Source: Myxococcaceae bacterium (GTDB taxonomy: Bacteria > Myxococcota > Myxococcia > Myxococcales > Myxococcaceae). Taken from it: a stretch of DNA of 48,107 nt. Both the position numbers and the translations under genes were made by a program. The stretch lies in assembly GCA_004173515.1 (NCBI GenBank), contig SECN01000049.1, positions 1-48,107 of the forward strand, read 5' to 3'. The notes below the pieces were generated by a model. The model was not told the origin of the DNA. It searched no databases and saw nothing but the letters and a program-made list of their open reading frames with translations. This document shows, one piece after another, positions 8,097-19,141 of the stretch (positions are counted from its first letter, which is position 1; the number at the start of each line of letters is the position of its first letter).

Positions 8097-9164
8097 TCAG
8101 CTGATGGGGTCGTCCTTGACGATGGATGCGAAGGACTCGGTCCGGAACAGGATGCGCACCTGTCCGATGATCTCCGCGTTCATCGTCACCGCGTCGAAGG
8201 TGCTCTCATTCACGGAGCTCACCTGGAGGTTGCTGTAGCCGGCACCGAAACTGGTGCGGAACCAGCTTCCGAAGCCCACGCTGCCATTGACGCTCGCACT
8301 GAAGTTGCTCTGGTCGTAGCGGGTGCGTTGCACGGTCTGCGCGTCGGTGGAGGTGACCGTGAAGGTCAGGCGCGAGAGGATCTCTCCGTTGGAGACCACG
8401 ATGCGCGCCATGCCCTCGCGAGCCATGGCGCGCAGATGGGTGATCATCTTGATGGCCAGCATCTCCGCCACGGCGGCGCGGAGGAGTTCGACCTGGGCCG
8501 CCGTGAAGGACGTGGCGGAGGAGGAGATCTCGTTCGGCGTCGCGAACACGAGGGGGATCTTGTTGCCCTTGGTCTCCTCGAGGAGGGCGCTGACGACCTC
8601 CAGGAGGCTGGCATGGGCGGTCTTCGCGGGCGTCCCCGTTTCGGCATCCGCTGGGACCTCCTTGAAGGTGTAGGCCGTGCGGCAACTGGTGCCGCCCAGA
8701 CCGTCCCCGTAGCGCTGCGCGAGGTGTGCGTTGATCTGCGCGGTGGTCACGTGGTCGGCCTGGAACTCCGCCAGCGTCTTGGCCAGATCCGCGACCAGCT
8801 CCGAGTACGCCTTCATCTGCTTGATCGTGGCGCCGACGATGGCTTCGAAGGTGCCATTGATGAGTCCCGCGGTGAACTCCACGAAACCCAGGTTCTGCAC
8901 CTGCTTGAGCGCATTGACCCCGGACTCCAACGCGGGCGTGGCCAGGGCGCTGGCCCTGCTCCGGGACTGCTGGGTGGACAGCTGCTGGATGGCGCCGTGG
9001 ACGGCTTCACCCACGGCCTGACGGACGCTCAGGCGTTGCCGCTCGTCGCGGATGCCCGCGACGGCTTCGTCAATGGACTTCATCAAGGGCGCCAGCTCCC
9101 GCTCATAGTCGGGGGGCGGTGCGGCACCCGGACGCTTTCCCCGGACACTGATGCTCTTCTCCAT
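8097..9164 (-). CDS. 355-aa hypothetical protein, first gene of the Trypco2-like operon
   Basis: The ATG at 9164 has GAGGAAG about seven bases upstream. The protein has no signal peptide. Residues about 20-250 are mostly helical (for example TAGLINGTFEAIVGATIKQM and SLLEVVSALLEETKG). The last 110 residues change to beta structure rich in Ser, Asn and Gly (SASVNGSVGFGSW, then ESTFDAVTMNAEIIGQVRIL). I do not recognise a family. The 72-bp gap to the next gene and the ATGA overlap after it suggest one transcript of three cytoplasmic proteins, with the promoter in 9165-9447. A role with the Trypco2-like proteins is inferred from context only. Confidence 0.75.
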   Translation of the reverse strand: MEKSISVRGKRPGAAPPPDYERELAPLMKSIDEAVAGIRDERQRLSVRQAVGEAVHGAIQQLSTQQSRSRASALATPALESGVNALKQVQNLGFVEFTAGLINGTFEAIVGATIKQMKAYSELVADLAKTLAEFQADHVTTAQINAHLAQRYGDGLGGTSCRTAYTFKEVPADAETGTPAKTAHASLLEVVSALLEETKGNKIPLVFATPNEISSSATSFTAAQVELLRAAVAEMLAIKMITHLRAMAREGMARIVVSNGEILSRLTFTVTSTDAQTVQRTRYDQSNFSASVNGSVGFGSWFRTSFGAGYSNLQVSSVNESTFDAVTMNAEIIGQVRILFRTESFASIVKDDPIS

Positions 9165-9447
9165 GGTGTTCTTCCTCTGGGCAACGATGTGGGTAGTGTC
9201 GCGGACTGACCGGTGCGCAACGGGAAGGCCCAGCCCCCCTCGCAGGGGACGCAGAAGACGGTGCCCTTGAAGGGGAAATCAAACGTCTGCGTGCGACGGG
9301 AGCAATGATGCGGGGATGGTCTGACATGCTCGTTTTCCTGCTATGGAGCTGGTCATTCGGCGCCCGGGGTTTCGCGGGCCCTGAGTCGAAGCTGCGCCAG
9401 GGTGGTCCATAGGGATTGGGCAGCGCGGAACGATGGGGAGGAATGAG

Positions 9448-12048
9448 ATGATGAAAAGCATGAAGCTTCGACTCACCCTGGGGTTGGCATTGGTTGGCAC
9501 GGCACTTCCAGCGGGCGCGCAATCGTTTGACCATCTGGCGCCTCCGGAATGGAGTCGGCAGTTGGGAACGAACCGGTACGATCAGGTGTCTGGGGTGGCG
9601 GCGTCGTTCGGCAACGTGTTCATCGCGGGCTACACCCAGGGACAGCTTGAGGCAGGGCCATCCGCCGGAGGTTCCGACGCCTTCGTGGCGAAGCTTCGCG
9701 CGACCGGTGTCGTTGATTGGACAAGACAGTTCGGTTCGTCGTCAAACGACTATGTCACCGGGGTGGCGGCGTATGACTTGAACCCAAATGCCGTGGCGGT
9801 CTACGCGGCGGGCTATACGACCGCGGCGCTGCCTGGGAATGTCTCCGCTGGAGGCACGGATTCATTTCTCGTGAAGTACGACGCGGCGGGTGGACAGCAG
9901 TGGGTCCGGCAGTTCGGGACGGCCTCGGGTGATTTCGCGCAAGGCGTTGTGACGGCACCCGATGGAAGCGTCTATGTGACGGGCTATACGTCCGCTTCGA
10001 TGGCGGGCCAGCCCTGGGCGGGGGGCCAGGATGCCTTCGTGGTGAAGTACGACGCGTCCGGTGCCCGGCAGTGGTCGCGGATGGTGGGCTCCAGCCGCAA
10101 CGACCAGGGGCGGGCGGTGGCCGTCGGCGCGGACGGCGGTGTCTACGTGACGGGGTTTACGTTTGGCGGACTGGATGGGAATGCCAACGCGGGAGGTCCT
10201 TCCTCCACCACGTCGGATCTCTTCCTGGTGAAGTACGACGCTGCGGGTCAACGGCAATGGACGCGGCAGCTTGGAACGGGCTCCACGGATGTGGCCCAGG
10301 GCGTCGCCACCTCGCGTCGAAGCTCGGGCGAGGTGGAGGTCTACGTCGCGGGACGCACCCTCGGCGGACTGGATGGCAATGGCTCGCTCGGGGACTACGA
10401 CATCGTCGTGGTGAAGTATGACGCGGCGGGAAACCGGCGGTGGACGCGCCAGCTCGGAACGGCAGGTGAGGAGCAGGTGTTCGGCGTCACCTCGGATGGT
10501 GGGGGCAGCGTCTATGTGACGGGCTCGTTGACCTCGGACCTGGAGACGGGCGCGCCGTTGGGCAGCAACGACCTTGTCCTCTTCAAGCTGGATGCGGCTG
10601 GCGTCGTGCGGACGCGTCGGCAGCTGGGCTCGGTCAATTCCACCGACCCTGCGCGGAGGAGTGACGCGGGGCTGGCTGTCGCGGTGGATCCGACACGGGG
10701 CGTCTATCTGGCGGGCTATACCGAGGGTGCGCTGGGGACGCCTCCGTCAGGGGACAAGGACGCGGTCGTGGTGAAGTACCTGGTCGGCTGTGAGGCAACG
10801 ACGGCGGGCCAGTGCGCGCTGGGCTACGGTTGGGGCCGCCAGCGCACTCCCGATGGATGGGTGCGTCAGCTGGGGTCCGAACTGGATGACCACGCATCGT
10901 CCGCGGTCGCGACTGCGGGCGGCATCTATGCAGCGGGAGAGACCTACAGCAGCTTCGGTGGAAACTCGCATCTGGGCGGCGGGGACCTGTTCCTGACGGC
11001 ATATGACGCGACGGGGGGGCTTCGCTGGGTGCGGCAGTTTGGCTCCGCAGACGATGAGCTGGTCGGGGGGCTGTCTGCAGATGTCGCGGGCAGTGTCTAC
11101 GTGGCTGGGGGCACCAGCGGCAGCCTTGGCGGCCATGCCCCGGCGGGCCTCTTCGATGCCCTCGTCGTCAAATACGATTCAGCGGGACAGCGACTCTGGG
11201 CCTGGCAGCTGGGTTCACCCGAGTTCGAGTTTGCGCGTGGGGTGGCGGCCCTGCCTGGTGGCGGCGTCTACGTGGTGGGCGGGACGTATGGAAGCCTCGA
11301 TGGCAACGTCAGCGCGGGCTACGGTGAAAGCGATTTCTTCGTGTCCAGGGTGGACGCGGGCGGAGCGCGGGTGTGGACGCGGCAGCTTGGAACTCCCGGA
11401 TACGATGAGGCTGTGGCCGTCACCGTCGGTGCGTCGGGAGACGTCTACGTGGCAGGGGTGACTTCAGGAAGCATGGGAAGCGGAGGCCCGCAGGGGGACA
11501 CCGACGTCGTCCTCGTGAAGTTCGACGCGGCAGGTCAGCTGCTGTGGTCGCGGCAGGTGGGCTCCTCGGCGCCGGATTCAGTCGTGGGCGTCATCGAAAC
11601 GAGTGCGGGCATCCTCGTCTCAGGAGGCGCTTCTGGCGCAGGAGGTGGACAGCCATCCCAGGGCGGCGTCGACTTCTTCGCGGCCCTCTTCGCTCCCATG
11701 ACCGGGCAACCTCTTGGCTGGTGGCAGTTCGGCTCGGCGCTGGACGAGTACCCGGGAGCGCTGGTCTCTGATGGGGCTGGAGGGGCCTGGCTTGCGGGGA
11801 GCACCCAGGGTGTCATGGGAGCGGTGCGCGGAGGACAGGACATCGTCCTGGTGCACCTCACGCCCCAGGGTGAGCCTCAACTGGTCCGTCAGCTCGGGAC
11901 CCAGGATGACGAACATGCGGAGGGCATTGCCGTCGACGCTCTGGGAAGGGTCTACGTGGCTGGGGAGACGTTGGGGGCCTTCGAGGGCCAGACAGCCTCG
12001 GGAGCCTTCGACTTCTTCCTTTTGAAGGATGACGATCCGCTCGATTGA
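9448..12048 (+). CDS. Secreted SBBP beta-propeller protein with 7+7 repeats
   Basis: The ATG at 9448 is chosen over 9433 because GGGGAGG (9435-9441) lies six bases before it and overlaps the earlier start. The signal peptide ends at ALPAGAQS, with no lipobox. The rest is SBBP repeats, each with WTRQLGT, a short acidic turn, a GVA strand, VYVAGxT, an Asn/Gly loop and DAFVVKYDAAG. I count seven units, then a linker of about 30 residues with two cysteines (CEATTAGQC), then seven more. This suggests two separate seven-bladed propellers. Such proteins are extracellular or periplasmic in myxobacteria; ligand unknown. The IS element lies 46 bp past the stop and does not interrupt the gene. Confidence 0.88.
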   Translation: MMKSMKLRLTLGLALVGTALPAGAQSFDHLAPPEWSRQLGTNRYDQVSGVAASFGNVFIAGYTQGQLEAGPSAGGSDAFVAKLRATGVVDWTRQFGSSSNDYVTGVAAYDLNPNAVAVYAAGYTTAALPGNVSAGGTDSFLVKYDAAGGQQWVRQFGTASGDFAQGVVTAPDGSVYVTGYTSASMAGQPWAGGQDAFVVKYDASGARQWSRMVGSSRNDQGRAVAVGADGGVYVTGFTFGGLDGNANAGGPSSTTSDLFLVKYDAAGQRQWTRQLGTGSTDVAQGVATSRRSSGEVEVYVAGRTLGGLDGNGSLGDYDIVVVKYDAAGNRRWTRQLGTAGEEQVFGVTSDGGGSVYVTGSLTSDLETGAPLGSNDLVLFKLDAAGVVRTRRQLGSVNSTDPARRSDAGLAVAVDPTRGVYLAGYTEGALGTPPSGDKDAVVVKYLVGCEATTAGQCALGYGWGRQRTPDGWVRQLGSELDDHASSAVATAGGIYAAGETYSSFGGNSHLGGGDLFLTAYDATGGLRWVRQFGSADDELVGGLSADVAGSVYVAGGTSGSLGGHAPAGLFDALVVKYDSAGQRLWAWQLGSPEFEFARGVAALPGGGVYVVGGTYGSLDGNVSAGYGESDFFVSRVDAGGARVWTRQLGTPGYDEAVAVTVGASGDVYVAGVTSGSMGSGGPQGDTDVVLVKFDAAGQLLWSRQVGSSAPDSVVGVIETSAGILVSGGASGAGGGQPSQGGVDFFAALFAPMTGQPLGWWQFGSALDEYPGALVSDGAGGAWLAGSTQGVMGAVRGGQDIVLVHLTPQGEPQLVRQLGTQDDEHAEGIAVDALGRVYVAGETLGAFEGQTASGAFDFFLLKDDDPLD

Positions 12049-12094
12049 GCAACTCGGGGCCAGGAGGGTTGCAAAAGGGGGCAAGTGAGTATCA

Positions 12095-12962
12095 GAGCCT
12101 GTTGAATTGGACTGCTATGCGAGGCGGCGCAGCATGAGGCCGGTCATCGCGATGTGGATGAAGGTCTCGGACGAGTGCTCGTGACGCTCGTAGTCGCGAG
12201 CCAGACGCCGCTGGCGCGTCAGCCACGCGTTGGTGCGCTCCACCACCCAGCGACGCTTCTGCACGACGAAGCCCTTGTCCCCCTCGGCGCGCAGGACAAT
12301 CTCGACCTCCATCCCAGCCTGCTTCGCGGCGTCCGCCACGACGGGGCCCTGGTAGCCCGCATCCGCCCAGACCTTGTTCAGCGAGGGAAACTCCTCGGAG
12401 GCCCGTGGCAGGACCGCCCCCGCCGCGGCATCCCGGTCTTGCACGTCGGCGGTCGTCACCCAGGCCACTAGCACCAGTCCCAGCACGTCCACGAGCAGGT
12501 GGCGCTTGCGGCCCTTCACCTGCTTGCCCGCGTCGTACCCTCGACTGTCCGCTTCCTCGGACGCCTTCACCGATTGGCTGTCCATGATTCCAGCGGTGGG
12601 CTCATGCTCACGCCCCTGTGCCTGGCGCACCTTGCCACGCAGCGCATCGTGCACGCGCTTCCAGGTGCCGTCCTTCTTCCACAACCGGAAGTAGTGGTAG
12701 ACGCTTTGCCAGTCGGGCAGGTCGTGCGGCAGAAAACGCCATTGCACGCCTGTCCGCGTCACATAGAGGATGGCATTCACCACCTCGCGGCGCGGGTGAA
12801 CCTGCTCCTTGGGGCCGCCTCCCACGGGCCCAACGAACGGCTCGATGTGGGCCCACTGCTCGTCCGTCAGGTCACTCGGATACGGCGTGCGCTCGGGCAT
12901 TGCGAGGTCGGGCATCTTGTTCGTTCAACGAACCGGCCCCTTCGCTCCATTTCAACAGGCTC
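12095..12962. mobile_element. Complete IS5-family insertion sequence (IS1031-type), 868 bp
   Basis: Terminal inverted repeats of 17 bp lie at 12095-12111 and 12946-12962 and match at 16 of 17 positions. The outer ends read GAGCCTGTTGAA on each strand. The flanking trinucleotide TCA occurs at 12092-12094 and 12963-12965, a three-base duplication of the TNA type used by the IS1031 group. Between them is one intact transposase gene. Intact ends and target duplication suggest a fairly recent insertion. It landed between a plus-strand gene and a minus-strand gene without breaking either. Confidence 0.92.
12115..12915 (-). CDS. IS5-family DDE transposase
   Basis: 266 aa filling the insertion sequence. 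The N-terminus (YPSDLTDEQWAHIEPF) is the DNA-binding part typical of IS5/IS4-type transposases (DUF4096-like), followed by GVQWRFLPHDLPDWQSVYHY. The catalytic triad is visible as D112 (GIMDSQSVK), D185 (VWADAGYQG) and E226 (WVVERTNAWL), with the usual R and K spacing after the Glu. Length and motifs fit a full, unframeshifted enzyme that cuts and pastes the element. An ATG five codons in (12900) is an alternative start. Confidence 0.93.
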   Translation of the reverse strand: MPDLAMPERTPYPSDLTDEQWAHIEPFVGPVGGGPKEQVHPRREVVNAILYVTRTGVQWRFLPHDLPDWQSVYHYFRLWKKDGTWKRVHDALRGKVRQAQGREHEPTAGIMDSQSVKASEEADSRGYDAGKQVKGRKRHLLVDVLGLVLVAWVTTADVQDRDAAAGAVLPRASEEFPSLNKVWADAGYQGPVVADAAKQAGMEVEIVLRAEGDKGFVVQKRRWVVERTNAWLTRQRRLARDYERHEHSSETFIHIAMTGLMLRRLA

Positions 12963-13034
12963 TCAGCCGGCTCCGCGACCGACTGATTCGGAACAGCCTG
13001 GCCGACCCAACTGCCGGGCTCCGCGCCAGCCAGT

Positions 13035-14003
13035 TCAGGGACCCGCCGGCACATCCCTGGCGATTGCTCGGCGCGAAGCCTGTTCCTCGCGCCATGCCAC
13101 GAGCTTCGCCAAGTCCACGGCAATCCCGCCGCAAACCACGAGGAGGGGCCGGCGATAGGGGGTCAGTACGTCGAGCCCCTGGTACGCAACCGCGAGCGCG
13201 GCGCCACACGCGGGTTCAACGAGGATGCGCAGGTCATCGGCGAACCGCAGGCATGCATCGAGCGCCTGCGCATCGCGCACCGTCACGCAGTGGACCCGGT
13301 GGCGGCGCGTCCATTCGAAGGCCGCAGGTGCCACGCGCTTGGCGCCAAGCGTGGTGGCGATGGATGTAATCGCCGACAGGGTGACGAGCTTGCCGGCATT
13401 CACCGCGGCGTGCAGTGACGCAGCACCTTCGGTCTCCACGGCGATGACCGGCACGTGCGCCAGCTTGTTGCGGTGAAGCCCCTCCAGCACCCCGCACATG
13501 AGCCCGCCACCGCCTACCGCGCAGACCACCACGTCGAAGCCATCCCCAACCTGGGTCACCGCCTCATCAATCAGCGTGGCGTTGCCGTCCCAGATGTCCG
13601 GGTGGTCGAACGGCGGCACGTAGACGGCTTCCCCGTGGCCACAGCGGCGCAGGGCCTCCTCGTTGGCCTCGTCCCAGACGGCGCCGTGCACCACCACCTC
13701 CGCGTCGAGTGCGGCAATCTGCCGACGCACCGACTCCGGTGTCGAATGGGGGACCAGGATGGTGGTGGGCACGCCCAGAGCACGCCCGGCAACCGCCGCG
13801 GCGAAGCCGGCATTGCCACCGGAGGGACAGATGAACTGTCGCGCGCCGGCCTCCACCGCCCGCTGACAAAGCCTTCCGATGCCGCGCAGCTTGAAGGAAC
13901 CGGAGGGCTGCAGGCTCTCCAACTTGAGGAGCACGGCCTTGCCAAGCGCAGCCGAGAGCGCGTCGTGCGGGATCACGGGGGTGGTGATGTGGAGGGGGCG
14001 CAT
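13035..14003 (-). CDS. PLP-dependent L-serine/L-threonine dehydratase
   Basis: 322 aa of the fold type II pyridoxal phosphate family. The PLP lysine is K38 in QPSGSFKLRGIG, a close match to the animal-type L-serine dehydratase motif. SGGNAGFA follows as the substrate loop, and VGGGGL near residues 167-172 is the phosphate-binding glycine loop. Family members deaminate serine or threonine to pyruvate or 2-oxobutanoate in the cytoplasm. Which substrate is used cannot be read from sequence; the SGSFKLRGIG form favours serine. There is no ACT regulatory domain, so it is the short, catabolic form. It is divergent from the Ntn hydrolase gene. Confidence 0.85.
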   Translation of the reverse strand: MRPLHITTPVIPHDALSAALGKAVLLKLESLQPSGSFKLRGIGRLCQRAVEAGARQFICPSGGNAGFAAAVAGRALGVPTTILVPHSTPESVRRQIAALDAEVVVHGAVWDEANEEALRRCGHGEAVYVPPFDHPDIWDGNATLIDEAVTQVGDGFDVVVCAVGGGGLMCGVLEGLHRNKLAHVPVIAVETEGAASLHAAVNAGKLVTLSAITSIATTLGAKRVAPAAFEWTRRHRVHCVTVRDAQALDACLRFADDLRILVEPACGAALAVAYQGLDVLTPYRRPLLVVCGGIAVDLAKLVAWREEQASRRAIARDVPAGP

Positions 14004-14191
14004 GATGGGGTGAAAACTATACCAATCGGGGCACGCTCATCGCGGCCGAGCGCGCCAACCTCTCCTTCGACCCCGCAGGTCAGCGTCCCTTCAGGGCAGG
14101 TAGGTCAGGTCTTCCGGCCCGGTGGCTCCCTTCTCGCGCCAGCGCCACTCCTTCCTCTGGCCCTGAATGAAGAACAAGAAGAGGTGTCCAT

Positions 14192-14731
14192 GTGACGTGC
14201 ATCGCAGCCGTGGTTCACCAAGGCCGCATCGTCATGGCGGGGGACAGCGCTGGTATCTCAGGAGGTTCCAAGCTGGTCGTCCGGCGCGACCCGAAGGTGT
14301 TCCGCAACGGGCCCTTCCTCATCGGCTTCACGACGTCCTTCCGGATGGGGCAGCTCCTGGCGCATGCCTTCAAGCCCCCTCCCGTGCCGAAGCGACGCGG
14401 CGCCCTGGAGCGGTACCTGGTGGTGGAGTTCGTGGATGCCCTTCGCGATGCCCTGTCGGAACGCGGCTGGGCGCGAACGCAGAACGGAAGGGAAGAAGGC
14501 GGCCTCTTCCTGGTGGGCGTGTCCGGCCGCCTCTTCCGAATCGACAGTGACTACCAGGTGGGTGAATCCCGGGACGGCTTTGATGCCGTCGGGTGCGGCT
14601 CGGAGGCGGCGCGCGGGGCGCTCTTCGCGACCAGCCACTTCAAGCCCAAGGCGCGGGTCCGGCTGGCGCTCCAGGCCGCCGAGCGTTGCAGCGCGGGGGT
14701 TCGCGGCCCTTTCCTCGTGCTGTCTGCTTGA
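14192..14731 (+). CDS. Orphan Ntn-hydrolase (proteasome/HslV-like fold)
   Basis: A GTG start at 14192 with GAGG about seven bases upstream gives MTCIAAVVHQGRIVMAGDSAG. After Met removal Thr2 becomes the N-terminal residue, as required for an Ntn nucleophile. MTCI, then the GDSAG turn and paired strands, are typical of small proteasome-like Ntn hydrolases in proteobacteria. 179 aa is the normal length for a beta-subunit core. No HslU or Mpa partner is nearby, so the partner and substrate are unknown. It ends at a hairpin shared with the convergent M4 peptidase gene. Confidence 0.7.
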   Translation: MTCIAAVVHQGRIVMAGDSAGISGGSKLVVRRDPKVFRNGPFLIGFTTSFRMGQLLAHAFKPPPVPKRRGALERYLVVEFVDALRDALSERGWARTQNGREEGGLFLVGVSGRLFRIDSDYQVGESRDGFDAVGCGSEAARGALFATSHFKPKARVRLALQAAERCSAGVRGPFLVLSA

Positions 14732-14732
14732 G

Positions 14733-14783
14733 GCCTTGTCATGCCCAGGACGGCCACCCGAAGGCAGCCGTCCTGGCCAAGGC
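14733..14783. terminator. Bidirectional terminator hairpin
   Basis: A 10-bp perfect stem (14745-14754 with 14767-14776, 12-base loop) is extended by an outer 6-bp pair (14733-14738 with 14778-14783). It lies between genes converging from 14731 and 14808. Confidence 0.7.
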
Positions 14784-14807
14784 ATCCTCAACCGTTCTGC
14801 ATCCTGC

Positions 14808-18402
<3,595 letters not shown>

Positions 18403-18410
18403 ACCTCTTT

Positions 18411-19025
18411 CTACCCTTTGTGTCCCCGCGAGGCGGGTCGCAGCGCCGCGACGGCCAGGGCCGCCACGGTGTCCGCGTAGGCCCTCGTGAGGGGCGCGGT
18501 GCGCAGCAGCCAGCGGTGGAAGAGCGGCCCGACGAGCAGCTCCACCGCGACGCCCAGGTCCACACCCTTCGCGACCTGTCCGGCCCGCTGCGCCGCGCGC
18601 AGGCGCTCCTGGATCGCCGTCAGGTGGGGGCGCAGCACGGCCTCCACGAACTGCTGGGCCAGCGCCGGATCCGACTGCGATTCGGCCGTGAGAGCCCGTG
18701 AGGGCAGCTCGAAGCGCGGATCCGTGAGCTCCTGCACCGTGGCGCGCAGCACCGTGCGCAGGTCGGCCTCCAGGTCTCCGGTGTCCGGGAGGGCCGCGGG
18801 CTCGCTGCTTCCCCCCAACGCCACGAAGGCATCCAGCACGACGGCTCCCTTGGAGGGCCACCAGCGGTAGATGGTCTGCTTGCCCACGCCCGCCCGCGCG
18901 GCGATCGCCTCGATGGTCAGGCGCGCATACCCCACCTCACCCACCAGCTCGACGGCGGCGGTGAGGATGGCCTGTCGCGAACGCTCACTGCGGCGCGACG
19001 CTTCCGGTGTCTTCGCTTCTCCCAT
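18411..19025 (-). CDS. TetR-family repressor of the adjacent glycosyltransferase gene
   Basis: 204 aa. The N-terminal helix-turn-helix spans residues about 16-64 (TIEAIAARAGVGKQTIYRWW is the recognition region). The C-terminal part matches the TetR_C_33-type ligand domain by layout (FVALGG to LRAT, then PLFHRWLLR). It is transcribed divergently from the glycosyltransferase gene. Two copies of AGACG-N3-CGTCT lie in the 116-bp gap, the expected arrangement for a repressor controlling both itself and its neighbour. The inducer is unknown; a macrolide-like or other planar xenobiotic is a guess from the target enzyme. Confidence 0.88.
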   Translation of the reverse strand: MGEAKTPEASRRSERSRQAILTAAVELVGEVGYARLTIEAIAARAGVGKQTIYRWWPSKGAVVLDAFVALGGSSEPAALPDTGDLEADLRTVLRATVQELTDPRFELPSRALTAESQSDPALAQQFVEAVLRPHLTAIQERLRAAQRAGQVAKGVDLGVAVELLVGPLFHRWLLRTAPLTRAYADTVAALAVAALRPASRGHKG

Positions 19026-19048
19026 TCGCCCTCACCCTAGCAATCTAC

Positions 19049-19063
19049 AAGACGGACCGTCTC
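19049..19063. promoter_or_regulatory. TetR operator 1
   Basis: Inverted repeat with core AGACG-GAC-CGTCT (19050-19062) immediately upstream of a TTGACA -35 candidate at 19067-19072. The core arms equal those of the second site, with centres 53 bp apart. Confidence 0.75.
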
Positions 19064-19066
19064 GTC

Positions 19067-19096
19067 TTGACAGGACACCGGGGTCGATGCATTTTC
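19067..19096 (+). promoter_or_regulatory. Candidate promoter of the glycosyltransferase gene
   Basis: A perfect TTGACA at 19067-19072 is followed after 18 bases by an AT-rich ATTTTC at 19091-19096, a poor -10 box. It is flanked on both sides by the two TetR operators, so a bound repressor would block it. Confidence 0.45.
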
Positions 19097-19099
19097 GAG

Positions 19100-19118
19100 A
19101 CGAGACGTTCCGTCTCGT
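19100..19118. promoter_or_regulatory. TetR operator 2
   Basis: Perfect inverted repeat, ACGAGACG-TTC-CGTCTCGT, 23 bp before the glycosyltransferase ATG. It contains the same AGACG-N3-CGTCT core as operator 1. Confidence 0.8.
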
Positions 19119-19141
19119 TACGCCCCACCAGGAGAGAGCCC

